A DNA stretch of 64,000 bases, from positions 76,871,073-76,935,072 of the forward strand of contig NC_079149.1 in assembly GCF_945859685.1 (NCBI RefSeq), written 5' to 3'. This document shows, in pieces, positions 33,667-43,700 of the stretch (its first letter is position 1; each line of letters begins with the position of its first letter). Origin of the DNA: Eupeodes corollae. Its lineage: Eukaryota > Arthropoda > Insecta > Diptera > Syrphidae. The position numbers and the translations under genes were made by a program. A model generated the notes under the pieces. That model was not told the origin of the DNA and made no database searches. It saw only the letters and a list, made by a program, of their open reading frames with translations.

Positions 33667-36503
33667 AAATTATAATGTACTTAGATGTGGAAAGAGAAAC
33701 AAATTAAGCCTTTTAATTTTGAAGTAAGGATAGGAATGTAAGTACAATAGCAATGTATAATTAACTTTAAACTGTCGAAATTATTTATGACTGCATAAAT
33801 TTAATAATAAAATACATATACATACGTGCAGTAGGATTATGTTTTATGATTAAAGCGACTTTCTATATTGTTTCACACACTTATGAGGAGGAATTAAAAA
33901 CAAAATAAAACAAATACGTTAGTATACTGCAGTCAAGGGGTACAGGAAGGATAACCCCATTGACCATTCGGTTTGCTCGAACATCAAATGTGAATTAGTG
34001 CATTTCAGTGTGCATGCATAATTCAAGTTCATCTACGTAATCATAGAATATTGTTGGTAAAATATACCATCAGGAGTTACCTACACTAGATTTCCTCCAT
34101 CTTCCGCAAGACGACGACGAAGGGCTCTGGATAGGTTTTAATTGCCCCCAGACAGAGTAACAATATCGCCTACGACTACGACTGACTTGTGACTCAACTA
34201 CCTTTGCATCTACTGCTATATCAAACATATTCTTACTTAGCATTCGTTGAGGCACTGTTGCAATTTTACCGATAACCGACCGGCCACCACCATCTCGTTG
34301 TTTGTATCTTTCGTTGTCGTTGCCCTAGGTTGATGAACGGAAAGCTGAGAGGTACCTCCTACCAATGTTGGTTGGTAGTCTATAGTGTGACCATACTTTT
34401 ATTTAATCGAAAAAATCAATTTTTGTTTTGTTGTTCTTTTAAGTAGGTAATACAATATTCTGTTGATATGTTGCATCTATGTATGCACAATGTGAGCAGC
34501 AGGTTAAAGTAGAATTATATATTTTTTTGCTAACATTGAAAGAACTAAATATAAAACTAAAATTAATTTTTAATAATGCATGATTCAACTGTTTACTTGA
34601 GTTATCGATTTAGATCTTTTAATTCCTACAAACATTTTTAAGAAAAAGATTCTGCTTTAAAGCCTACGTTTCATACTATCTCTCATACGCCAAATTGTTA
34701 CTTAATGAAGTCTAAAAATATCCAAAAAATAATTGACGTTAGATATTGTCAAGTAAATTCTACTAAGATTTCACAACACAATGAAAATAGCGTTTCGTAT
34801 ATGTATACTTAAAAAAATTGTTTTGAAATGGACATTTTTGTCTTCGATAAACAAAGTGTAGTAATTTTTTAGATTGTTTTAGCTATGTTAATCCTGAAAA
34901 ACAAACACAAACGGATTTTTAAAAGTTATTACTGTCAATTTTAATTCATACATAATCTTTAAATCAAAAATAATTTGAAGCCCACATCTCTGCTGGAGAT
35001 TTGATAAAGGTATCCCGAATTTACTTAATTAAACCTCCACACATCTCTTTAAAAACGATGGATTTGGAATCCAGCGACCATAGAACGTCGAAAAATTTCA
35101 ACATTTTAAATTTGACAAATCAAACGCCCAAAAATAAATTTAGACTAAGTTATAACCCAAGCGGTCGCACTGAATGTTTTGTAATTCCCAATACAAATTT
35201 GTTCTTCTCCATCTTCTGTGTTTAAAGGTTTCCTTTGGACTCGCGAGCTGCTCCACCTAATCCTGAAGGTTAGAGATGCAAAGGAGATAGGTGGTAACCA
35301 CCTTGGCACACACTTGAGTGCCAATTGATGCTTTATGGAAAGTGCGAGGCAGTAATTAGTCAGCCGATGAACTATATCTGTTAGATACTAGATAAATGTT
35401 TTGCTGCTGTTGTAGATTTTATTTTCTGTTCTCTTAAGTATATTTGCTGATTTATGCTAGTCGAGGTGGACCATGATGGTGGTCTTTCTTTTTGGAATGG
35501 AGGGTCAATGTGTGGCCTTATTCGGCAATCGACGATAAAATGTAGCCATGTGATAGATGAATAAAATTGATTAAATATTCAACAATTTTATAAATAAGAG
35601 TAGGAACTAGTTACACGAACACAAAAATGCTTTCATACATCTTAACCTCGGTAAGAACTAGGGTTAAGGCCCTGTTAAAAACAAGATAATAAAAAGTAGT
35701 CAAAACGCAAATTTATGTTCTTATTTTGATTTAAGGTGAAACTTTGTTTTCTTTTACCAAATAATTATTTAATTTACTTTATCTGATAAATTTAAATTGT
35801 AATAGCTATGAAATTGAAACTATACCCATATAATAAAAACTAAGTGTTGACATACTCTTAAATCAAGAACAAACATTGTTAAATATTGTACTTCCAATTC
35901 CAGCATAATATGGCGTTACTTGATATAATGTTTATTTTTCTGCATCATTCAAATGTTTGGTTTCTCGAAGATTTCCCTTCTCTATCACAACGATGAAGAC
36001 TACACTTAAAGATTGCCTTAAACGAAAAACATACTCACTTAACTTCTTCGTGCTCCCTATATTTTTCTCATGTAAATAATGGTTCACGAGCCGCTCTCTG
36101 CTTTTATGTATGCGAACTATCCTAATTTTTGATGTGGAATCACCATAAGAGCAACCACTTGCGCTTCCTTATCAGATATGCCTATACTTTTAGAAGAATC
36201 AACACAAGTTCTGCGAGCATGTTCGTCGTTTAGGGTTACCTTAAAACACTTTTACAATAACGATTCCAGGAATCTAATAAACTCCCATATTGAATAAAAT
36301 GCTATAAATATACTTAAAAAATGTCTTACTGGCCCTATGCTTTTGATCTAAGTTAATCCATTATCTCTTAACTACTGCCTTTCGGCCTAGAAACAATTTT
36401 AATACTAAATAACAATAACTTAATCTAAAATCAAGAAAATTAAAAAAATCTTAGAATCTTTATCATTATTTCTTGTTTTATATAAAACTTGCTAAACTAA
36501 GGG
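33667..36503. other. 2.8 kb without recognised gene
   Basis: No transposase or reverse transcriptase signal. 34,040-34,380, 35,200-35,560 and 36,000-36,260 are more complex in base use; open frames of 60-75 codons there show no domain. No promoter or RNA gene can be supported. Confidence 0.4.
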
Positions 36504-36569
36504 TTGTGTTTGATTGATGTACAGTTCAGTAGGTTGAAATACTTTACCTATCATGTGAACATGGGATCA

Positions 36570-37330
36570 AAAAATGTATACAAATTTGCTACAGAGAATG
36601 ATTTTTTTTTCAAACACACTGGTCGTCCAAAAGAATTGCAAATTTCAAGAACCCCTCTACAGAGTATACTCACCAAAGATCTGTGTCTTCATGCTTACAA
36701 AATTCAATTAACACAACAATGCCTAATGACCATGGACAGAGAAGAGAGTTCGTTGAATGGATTATTGAACATCAACAAATGGACCCTGATTTTTCGAGCG
36801 ATGAAGCACATTTTCATCTTGATGGTTTTGTCAATCGCCAAAATTGCCGCATTTGGGGCTGAAGGCATAATTGGGCCATATTTTTTTGAAAATGATGCTG
36901 GTCAAGCAGTGACTGTTACTGGTGCTCGATATCGCGACATGATTACACAGCTCTTTCTGCCAAAATTGGATGATATTGATGTGTCCAATATGTGGTTTCA
37001 ACAAGACGTTGCCACATGTCATACGTGAAACAATTTTATTACTGCATGAGACATTTCCATCAGGTCGTGTACTTTCTCGTTTCGGTGATCAAAATTGGCC
37101 TACTAGATCGTGTGATTTAACACCATTAGACTTCTTTTTATGGGGTTATTTGAAATCACAAGTCTATGTCAAAAAGCCACAACCACCCGTGCATTAAAGG
37201 AGGAAATTCAACGCTGCATCAACGAAATTCAGCCACATTTATGCAGACTGGTCATGGAAAATTTCAACAAAAGAGTGCGTATGTGCATGCAAAGCCGTTG
37301 AGGCCATTTGTCCGATGTGTTATTCCATAC
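36570..37330 (+). pseudogene. mariner-type transposase, four breaks
   Basis: Blocks in order: KHTGRPKELQISRTPLQSIL and KDLCLHAYKIQLTQQCLM (DNA-binding part); in the next frame DPDFSSDEAHFHLDGFVNRQ with NCRIWG (first catalytic D); after an internal loss of about 20 codons and a frame change, GIIGPYFFENDAGQAVTVTG, KLDDIDVSNMWFQQDVATCH (second catalytic D at the QQD); frame change at about 37,025; LLLHETFPSGRVLSRFGDQN, WPTRSCDLTPLDFFLWGY (third catalytic D at SCD, 36 or so residues on); another frame change at 37,180; RALKEEIQRCINEIQPHLC and MCMQSR, GHLSDVLFHT. The D..D spacing and the DLTPLD motif place it in a mariner-type family with a third D, not the DD34E Tc1 group. Same family as 4.93-5.4 kb and 63.36-64.0 kb. 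Confidence 0.87.
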
Positions 37331-37373
37331 ATGCAAAGCCGTTGAGGCCATTTGTCCGATGTGTTATTCCATA
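37286..37373 (+). repeat. Perfect 44-bp tandem duplication
   Basis: Bases 37,286-37,329 (start CATGCAAAGCCGTTGAGG, end TGTTATTCCATA) are repeated exactly at 37,330-37,373. It spans the C-terminal codons of the mariner-type transposase. Zero differences in an otherwise decayed element. Confidence 0.95.
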
Positions 37374-37485
37374 CTTATCCTATATGTACTTTACGAGTCA
37401 ATAAAAATATAACTATCAAAAGACTAAAAACGGCGTTTTCTATTTAATTCAAATCTTGCGTTAATTTTGGGACACCCTTTATAAA

Positions 37486-37629
37486 TTAAAAACAGTTTGA
37501 AATAAACATTTATAAAGGTACCTGATTCGAAAACTATTTCTTGTCAGTGTTTGGTTTTTTGTAATTCGATTGTTGCTACAAAAAATACCAAACATTAACA
37601 GCAATATTTTGTGTGTACTAAGATAAGCT
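37486..37629. other. Short spacer, no gene
   Basis: AT-rich sequence between the mariner-type end and a LINE C-terminal fragment. Confidence 0.5.
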
Positions 37630-37860
37630 CTAATGAAATAGCCAGTTGCATTCCTCCCCTTCAATTTGGTCGTACTGTATAGTACAGAGATTCTGTTTTT
37701 TTTGCACTACACCACAGTGGAATGCTTTAGTCAATATTTCCCACTCATTACAATTTGCAGGCATTCAAAACCAATGTGCATCGGTATCTCCGTTACAATC
37801 CTATCCTTCCTTCCTAATTACTCGCACTGTGTATAATTATTATAAGGGTATTCATATCCC
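37630..37860 (+). pseudogene. LINE C-terminal fragment
   Basis: SNEIASCIPP then, after skipping about 20 codons, FGRTV.YRDSVFF, HHSGMLWS (for R.WN.L), IFPTHYNLQAFKTNVHRYL and RYNPILPS. This lines up with the C-terminal block of the reverse-strand LINE at 15,800-16,000 (SSEIASCIPPLKQF, FGRTVKFRDSFFSRTARMWN). Only the last 60 or so codons are present. Frames shift once. Confidence 0.75.
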
Positions 37861-37894
37861 CTTGAGTGGGCCTATAATATAAAACAAAATAAGT

Positions 37895-38200
37895 TCCATA
37901 TATGTGTCTGAGATTTTTTAGTCAAAGCCAATTTTTTATAATTTATAATTTTATAATTTTTACCAAATTTTAATTTTTTTTTAGATTTATATTTTTTTTT
38001 GACTTAGATTTTTTAAATCAGTTTTGTAGGTGTCAAAAATGTTGTAAAAAAAACTTTAGTAAAATATTCTTTGAATTTATTTCAATTGGGTATCATATCA
38101 TAATGTATTATTGGTTAGAGAAACATTTGGGGTCAACCAAATTTTTCAGTTTTTAAAAATACAACTATAAATTAAAAAAACGCTAAATTTGTCTACACCT
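37895..38200 (-). repeat. Family A repeat, inverted monomer fragment (A5)
   Basis: On the reverse strand it matches the first monomer region of family A: GGGGTCAACCAAATTTTTCA here against AGGGTTAACCAAAATTTTTC in copy A7, and the motif TTTTTACCAAATTTTAATTT. Head and tail are missing. Confidence 0.55.
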
Positions 38201-38530
38201 TTTTTAATGTTATTATCTATCAAACAAAATGTAATTTAAGTCCGAACTTGCGGACATTAATTCGGGAGAGACTTGACGATACTAATTTGTAAGCTACTGA
38301 GACGAGACCGAGATCGATAAAGAGCAGAAACCAACATTTTTCGATCAGTACATTAAAGGATGACTTAGATAAAGATAACATTTGGATTTTGAAGTTTATT
38401 TGTATTTACTTCCTTATTAACCTCCCATAGGAACTTATTGTAGCGGGTCCGATTTGTCGAATTGAAAATTTTGACATTTCTCGACGTTTGGAAAGATGTC
38501 TGTGCGTGCGTGTGTATACGTAGTACGTAC

Positions 38531-38578
38531 GTCCGTATGTCCGTATGTCCGTATGTCCGTATGTCCGTATGTCCGTAC
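38531..38578 (+). repeat. 8-bp tandem repeat GTCCGTAT
   Basis: Five exact units of GTCCGTAT and a sixth GTCCGTAC, inside the ACGT-rich head segment of family A. Other copies (27,135-27,175; 49,285-49,345) have related but unexpanded or degenerate words, so this array grew in this copy. Confidence 0.93.
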
Positions 38579-39169
38579 GGCCGTACGTTCGCGATGTTTT
38601 TTTCGTTGTCCATAACTCAAGAACCAGAAGAGATATCGACTTCAAATAAACTTTGTTATACAGATAATTATGCAGAAAGGCGACTCTTAAGAAAATTGAA
38701 TCGGTGTTTTTTTTAATATAGCAGTTAAAAAAAATGTTTTCCAATACAATTCGTGCAACGAATAATAACGTTTTAACATCTGGTAACATTTTGAGAAAAA
38801 TCAAATTGACAGTTTTTTGACAAAAAATAAAAACTTAATAGAAAATTTAACAAAAGTTAGTAAAAACTGATTTTCAAAAATCTGAAATTATGGTTTCCAT
38901 TTATTTTTAACTTATAAAAATTACTGTTTTCAACATTCGGAAACATTTTGAAAAAAAAAATCAAAACAAAAATTAATAAAAGTTGGTAAAAATTGATTTC
39001 GACTCAAATATCTTTTCAGAACTTTAAGATATTGGCTTTAAACTTAATTTATCTTTTCAAAAATATTACTGTTAACATTCAGTTAAATTTTGAGGAAAAT
39101 CGAATTAACGGTTTAAAAAAATAAAACCTACAAAAAAAAAACAATAATAAAAACTGGTAAAAAAATTAC

Positions 39170-39450
39170 TCCTGTCTATACCCGCGTCAAAAAAATAACA
39201 CGTATACCCGCGCACGGTCTCTCGGACCGAAACTGAAATGCCCGTAGTTTCACTTCTACTTCGAATATCTTTATGATTTTTTTTAATCTATAGAATAACA
39301 TATTAATAACGAAATAAAACAAGTCTTAATAAGTTTTTTTTTTTAAATTTAATAAATAAATTAAATTGTTAAATTACACCGTTACTAAAATATTTGAGAA
39401 AAAGTAATTTTACGGTCTCACAGACCAATGCGCGGGTATAGGAAGGTTAA
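39170..39450. mobile_element. piggyBac-like MITE at TTAA
   Basis: Inverted ends: TATACCCGCGCACGGTCTC (39,203 on) against the reverse complement TATACCCGCGCATTGGTCTG of the right end (39,420-39,440). The right end reads ...GGTATAGGAAGG then TTAA (39,447-39,450), i.e. CCTTCCTATACCCGCG next to TTAA. The left edge is TTAC T CCTGTCTATACCCGCG (39,166-39,186), with a repeated TATACCCGCG 20-30 bases further in; TTAC may be a mutated TTAA. About 280 bases, no coding. Both the TTAA site and the CC.. start suit the piggyBac group. It lies inside family A, and joining the flanks restores a family A monomer. Confidence 0.72.
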
Positions 39451-39640
39451 CAAAACTAGATTTTCAAACTAAACTATTTCTTTGTATGAAAAATATTGTT
39501 GGTAATTTTAAAATTTTTAAGAATAATTCAACTGACAACTTTTTTAACCCAACACGAAAACCTACAAACTTCTAAGCAAGACAAATCGACAGACGGGATG
39601 GGAAGTTATCAGTGTGGGACGCATCCCAGCCTCTTTTTTC

Positions 39641-40914
39641 ATTAAACACATCGTATTAGTACATACCAATTACTTACGATTACTATGTAAGTACTTAATT
39701 ACCATTCAGGTTAAATAATAATTGTTGGTTAAATACAACAATATATTATAACGGATTTTTTAAGAACAGTTAAAAGCAAGCATTTTTTACTATGGGAGGG
39801 GGGTCTATCTCCCCTTGTTTAGGCAGAAGGGGCAATTTAAAAAAATGATTGCTTTAAATGGAAAAAAAATCTTAAAACATAACGGTAATACTTGTAATTA
39901 AGTTGTATACACTTTATTAATGCCAACATTTTGTTCTATTAGTCAGTTTTTAAATCAAGTCAAAACTATGTAATTTTTTGAAAAATTTAATCTTAAACCA
40001 AAATGTTGAGTACGAAAAAGTTAAGAAAAGGTTTAAATTGTTATATTTCAATACTTCAATATAACCACAACTACTTTTTTTATTTTTTTGTGTGTGTGCG
40101 AGTTTAGTTGTATGCAACCCCCCTTCTTGGGTAGACTATAAGATTTGGGCGGAGTGCAAGACAGAATGGGTGCAAGGTGGGGAGAGTGAAAGGTGCGGTG
40201 GGTGCAAGATGGGGGTGCATGCAAAGTTTCTTTTGTATTTAAATAAGCTGGATTTAAGAATAAATTAATTTATCCATGGTATATTTTAATCCATATTCGA
40301 TTATTACTCTATTATATATTATTACTACGTAAATAGTCAAGCAAGAAAAAAATGATTCAAATAAAACATTTTTTTGGTAATTTTAAATTTTTTTAAGAGC
40401 TAGAAAACATAAAATCATCTAATTTTCAGTTTTTGATCAAAAAGAAATAAGTGCAATGAATTTGAGAAAACAGTAGTAAATTATCTGGAAAATTTGAAAA
40501 ATTACACTTTAAACTACAAAATTTTGAGTTTAACAATTAAAAAAAAAAAAATTGTTTTGTTTTGACTTCATTTGACTTCATTTAAAAACAAGCTAATAGA
40601 CAAAACTGTTGGCTTTAAATGTGTAATGGTTAATTGTGAGTATTAACGTTTTCCTATTTGATTAATAACATAATTACCTTCTAAATATCTTGTAAATGTG
40701 CATTATGTCCATAATTTGTTTTGTGGAGAGGTTCACAAAATAAACTCACAGTACGCAAATATTTTGAAGAGCAAAGAATTAAATGAAGGATAACAAGAGA
40801 CAACAAATGATATTCACTAATGAAGATAACAGCAAAGTATTTGCTGTGATCTGATAGCTTAAGTAAGTAGATAAGTTGGAGTGTTTAATTTTGTACGAAA
40901 GTATTCAAATATTA
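39641..40914. other. 1.3 kb without gene; G-rich tract inside
   Basis: AT-rich, no coding. It contains the G-rich tract at 40,147-40,225 and a GT run at 40,090-40,100. Confidence 0.5.
40147..40225 (+). repeat. G-rich degenerate minisatellite
   Basis: The word GGGTGCAAG(A/G)TGGGG occurs with variations (GGGTGCAAGGTGGGG, GGGTGCAAGATGGGGG, plus GAGTGCAAGACAG). Strongly G-rich on the + strand in a region of about 30% GC. G-runs are spaced so that a four-stranded structure is conceivable. Confidence 0.6.
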
Positions 40915-41057
40915 CAATCTAAGCCATAAACCACGAATCTTGTGCATTTTTTCCGAACTAGTCTTGTAGAAAGAGCTAAATTTTACAGAACGGTATTCTA
41001 AGACAGATTGCAAAAAGATATTAAAGATAGTTTTAAGAGAGTAAGCGTCAGTAAATT
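40915..41057 (-). pseudogene. Split LINE, downstream part (thumb)
   Basis: On the reverse strand: EFTDAYSLKTIFNIFLQS, VLEYRSVKFSSFYKTSSEKM and HKIRGLWLRL, a Jockey/CR1-type thumb and C-terminal region (LEY.S.IW.P.Y-type block). It continues from 43,198 once the RTE insertion is removed. It ends near 40,915 without a recognised tail. Confidence 0.78.
41040..41057. repeat. Target-site duplication, left copy (RTE 41,058-43,180)
   Basis: agtaagcgtcagtaaatt, identical to 43,181-43,198. The first bases AGTAAG could also belong to the element's own AGTA tail at the right side, so the strict duplication is at least 12-13 bases. Confidence 0.85.
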
Positions 41058-43180
41058 GATGTTTAAATGGTAGACATGTGCATTCAAGAGGACACAAGCG
41101 TCCACAGGTTTTTCTCAAAACCTTTATCTCACCTGCCTCAGCGCGGTGAACATTGGATAACTAGTACCTCAACTGGAGATTGGGTTCTAACCCCAGTGGA
41201 AAGTTGTTGGGGGCAGCAAGAGAGAGAGGGTTAAAGGAGTTTCCACTAAGGCACCTCTCCTTATCCAGACAGCAGCGGTCGAATTCTCTAGATTGAGCTG
41301 CACAAAAGGTACAGAGCTTGCAAGCTCTACGAGGAGAAGAGGAGAGAGTAACACCGGCTTCTTCGATGGAAAAAAGAGAGCATGAGAAGCGCACGGTCGA
41401 GGAGATAGAGGGATGTTACAACAGGAATGAGGTAAATTTTACCAAAAGGTAAAAAAACCTCCCAAGGGTACCAGCCACGAACCGAAGCCTGTAAAGACGA
41501 TCAGGGGAACATCGTAATAGAACCATAGTCGATGCTGAGAATATGGAAAGACCACTTCTCCAAATTATATAACGGCGATGACGAACAAAATTCCGCTGTA
41601 AGGGAGATAGAACCAATCAACCTAGGTGACGCAGATAAACAATTCCGCCTACCCGACCTTGACGAAGTGAAGATAGCTATATCTAAACTTAAGTCAAACA
41701 AAGCTGCTGGAGCTGACGGCATAGCTGCCGTAATATTCAATGCAGCAGGCGATGACTTGGTAGGGAGCATGCACCAACTCATCTGCAAAATATAGTCGGA
41801 AGAAAGAATGCCCTAAGTGGAACCTCAGCATAGTATGCTCGATACATAAGAAAGGAGATACTCTCAAATTGCGCACACTACAGAGTTTCCTTAACATTGT
41901 GTATCCTCTCTGCCGTATTATGTGAACGTCTGAAGCCATTCGTCAACAACCAGATTGGTCCTTATTAGTGTGGCTTCAGACCAGGAAAGTCCACTATCGA
42001 CCAAATATTCACAATACGGCAGATCTTGGAAAAACCCCAGGAACTTCAAATCGATACCCACCATCTCTTTATCGATTTTAAAGCCGCGTATGACAGCATC
42101 TAAAGGGAGGAGCTCTACAGTGCAATGTCTAGTTTTGGCATCCCTGTCAAACTTATCCGTTTGTGCAGAATGACGATGGAGAATGCACGCTGCTCTATCG
42201 AGGTCGGAAAAAATCTTACCGATGCATTTGATGTCAAAAAAGGTTTTGGACAAGGCGATGCACTGCCAGGCGAATTCTTCAACATCGTTCTGGAAAGAAT
42301 TGTGCAAAACTCAACCGTCAACACTAGAAGCACAATCTTCCAAAGGTCATTCAATTACTCGGATCGGCAGATGATATTGACATAATTGGAAGATCAAAGC
42401 GTGATATCAGTGGAGCGTTTTTGAGCATTGCGACGGAAGCGAAGAAAGTGGGTATAGTGAACAATGAACAAGACCAAGTATATGCCGTTATAAAAAAAAG
42501 GACACTGAACAACGCCACTAGTTAGACAAAACGTCACCATGGACAGCTATAACTTTGAGGTAGTTAAGGACTTTGTCTAATATTAACACTGACAACGACA
42601 CCAGCGTTGAAATCAAACGAAGAATAATTCTTGCAAATCGCTGCTTCTTTGGACTTAGAAGGCAATTGAGAAGTAAATACCACTCTCGAGCATCTAAAAT
42701 CACCATCTATAAGACACTCATCATCCCGGTTCTCGTTTATGGCGCTAAGGCCTGCACCCTGTCAAAGAAAGATGAGAGCGTCTTAGGATGCTTCGAAGGA
42801 AAAATTGTTCGGGTGATACTTGGTCCCGTATGCATCGATAGAGAATGGAGGAGAAGATATAACGAAGAATTGTACGGGCTGTCCAGCGACACTGACCTAG
42901 TTAGCAGAATTAAAGTCCAACGGCTTAGATGGCTAGGTCATGTAGAGCGAATGGACATCAACGCAATACCCGGAAGGTCTTCGAATCCAATACCGATGGA
43001 CGGCGCAGTAGAGGAAGACCGCGACTCAGGTGCAGCACCCAGGTGGGAGATTACCTCAACCAACTTGGTGTGCGAAACTTTAAACAGCTAGCTAGGGACC
43101 GAGCTGGCTGGAGACGCATGTTGGTTGAGGCCCAGGTCCGCCCCGGACTGTAGCGACACCTTGAGTAAGTAAAGTAAGTA
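41058..43180 (+). mobile_element. RTE-type LINE, second copy, internally deleted
   Basis: The same family as 23.7-26.9 kb but on the + strand. The 5' UTR-like segment (41,070-41,265) matches 26,700-26,893. At about 41,270 it jumps into the linker, so the whole endonuclease is missing. The 3' end is complete: the ORF stop at 43,152, then CGACACCTTGAGTAAGTAAA and an AGTA repeat, the short tandem tail typical of RTE elements. Flanked by an 18-bp duplication of the LINE it entered. Confidence 0.88.
41290..43153 (+). pseudogene. RTE-type reverse transcriptase, decayed
   Basis: Blocks: GYQPRTEACKDDQGNIVIEP, MLRIWKDHFSKLYNGDDEQN, ISKLKSNKAAGADGIAAVIF (RT finger), a stop-rich section to about 42,045, then HHLFIDFKAAYDSI with the catalytic D, FGQGDALPGEFFNIVLE, QLLGSADDIDIIG where the catalytic tyrosine of YADD is a serine (42,364-42,375), then NTDNDTSVEIKRRIILANRC, LYKTLIIPVLVYGAKA, VQRLRWLGHVERM and, after a frameshift at about 42,965, RKVFESNTDGRRSRGRPRLR and NLKQLARDRAGWRRM to the stop at 43,151-43,153. 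Compared with the reverse-strand copy it is more decayed in the palm but keeps the C-terminus. Confidence 0.87.
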
Positions 43181-43198
43181 AGTAAGCGTCAGTAAATT
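43181..43198. repeat. Target-site duplication, right copy (RTE 41,058-43,180)
   Basis: agtaagcgtcagtaaatt, identical to 41,040-41,057, lying directly after the AGTA tail. Confidence 0.85.
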
Positions 43199-43700
43199 CC
43201 TTAGAATTCAAAATAAATTTTGCTTTGAATAAGCTTTAGTCACTGTGAAACCATTACGTAGAATAAAATTGAGTATTTGATTATATATAACGCCAAAATT
43301 TTGTTTGTATCTATTCTATCAAGAGGTTTCTCATTAATTTTATAAGAATGAGAAATGGGAGACTGGTTACGAAAAAATGCATAGTTTTGCACAACTCATT
43401 AAGTCTGTTTCAGTCTTTTTGAAGAAGTAAGTAATCAGAAATGGATTTAAGGCAATAGATAATCTTTTAGGTCATCCGCTAATAGTAATTTATGAGAAAA
43501 CCGGATTTGAAGTGGAACACGATTTATAAAAGTAAGAAATAATAGCGGTCCCAGGTGGCTTCCTTGAGGTAGAAGGGAGGAAACGTGAAATTGGTAAGAT
43601 ATAACATTATTTGTAAGAACGTATTGAATACGATTACATGAATTAGTTTGGAACCGAAACAATAGATTAGAATAAAAGTCTTAACATTCTATCTTTAAAA
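43199..43700 (-). pseudogene. Split LINE, upstream part (RT palm)
   Basis: On the reverse strand: FQTNSCNRIQYVLTNNVIS, SSLLPQGSHLGPLLFLTFIN (PQGS block), LLLADDLKDY (catalytic FADD changed to LADD, about 43,470-43,490), KRLKQT, then SPISHSYKINEKPLDRIDTN and LNFI-like pieces up to the RTE insertion site. Joined to 40,915-41,057 this is one Jockey/CR1-type element on the reverse strand. The PQGSHLGP and ADD blocks resemble those of the + strand LINE at 61.8 kb. Confidence 0.8.

Larger units (their letters stand above)
36504..37485 (+). mobile_element. mariner-type DNA transposon, 5' end lost
   Basis: Carries a broken transposase (next entry). The 3' side continues to about 37,485 with TTTTGGGACACCCTTTATAA, the form of a mariner-like terminal repeat (a TGGGACACCCT-type end). 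I did not find its inverted partner upstream, so the 5' end is probably gone. Confidence 0.7.
38419..39640 (+). repeat. Family A repeat carrying a MITE (A6)
   Basis: Head AACCTCCCATAGGAACTTAT, GGGTCCGATTTGTCGAATTG, an expanded 8-bp tandem (38,531-38,578), AACTCAAGAACCAGAAGAGA and TATCGACTTCAAATAAAC. Monomers follow. A piggyBac-like MITE interrupts them at about 39,170-39,446. Tail GACGGGATGGGAAGTTATCA, GTGTGGGACGCATCCCAGC, CTCTTTTTTC at 39,593-39,640. Within the tail GGGATG (39,595-39,600) can pair with CATCCC (39,622-39,627). Confidence 0.88.

Noticed and set aside
38365..38804. 132-codon reverse-strand frame with TDIRTYGH repeats
   Set aside because: It is the translated GTCCGTAT tandem in the family A head; family A copies elsewhere do not keep the frame open.
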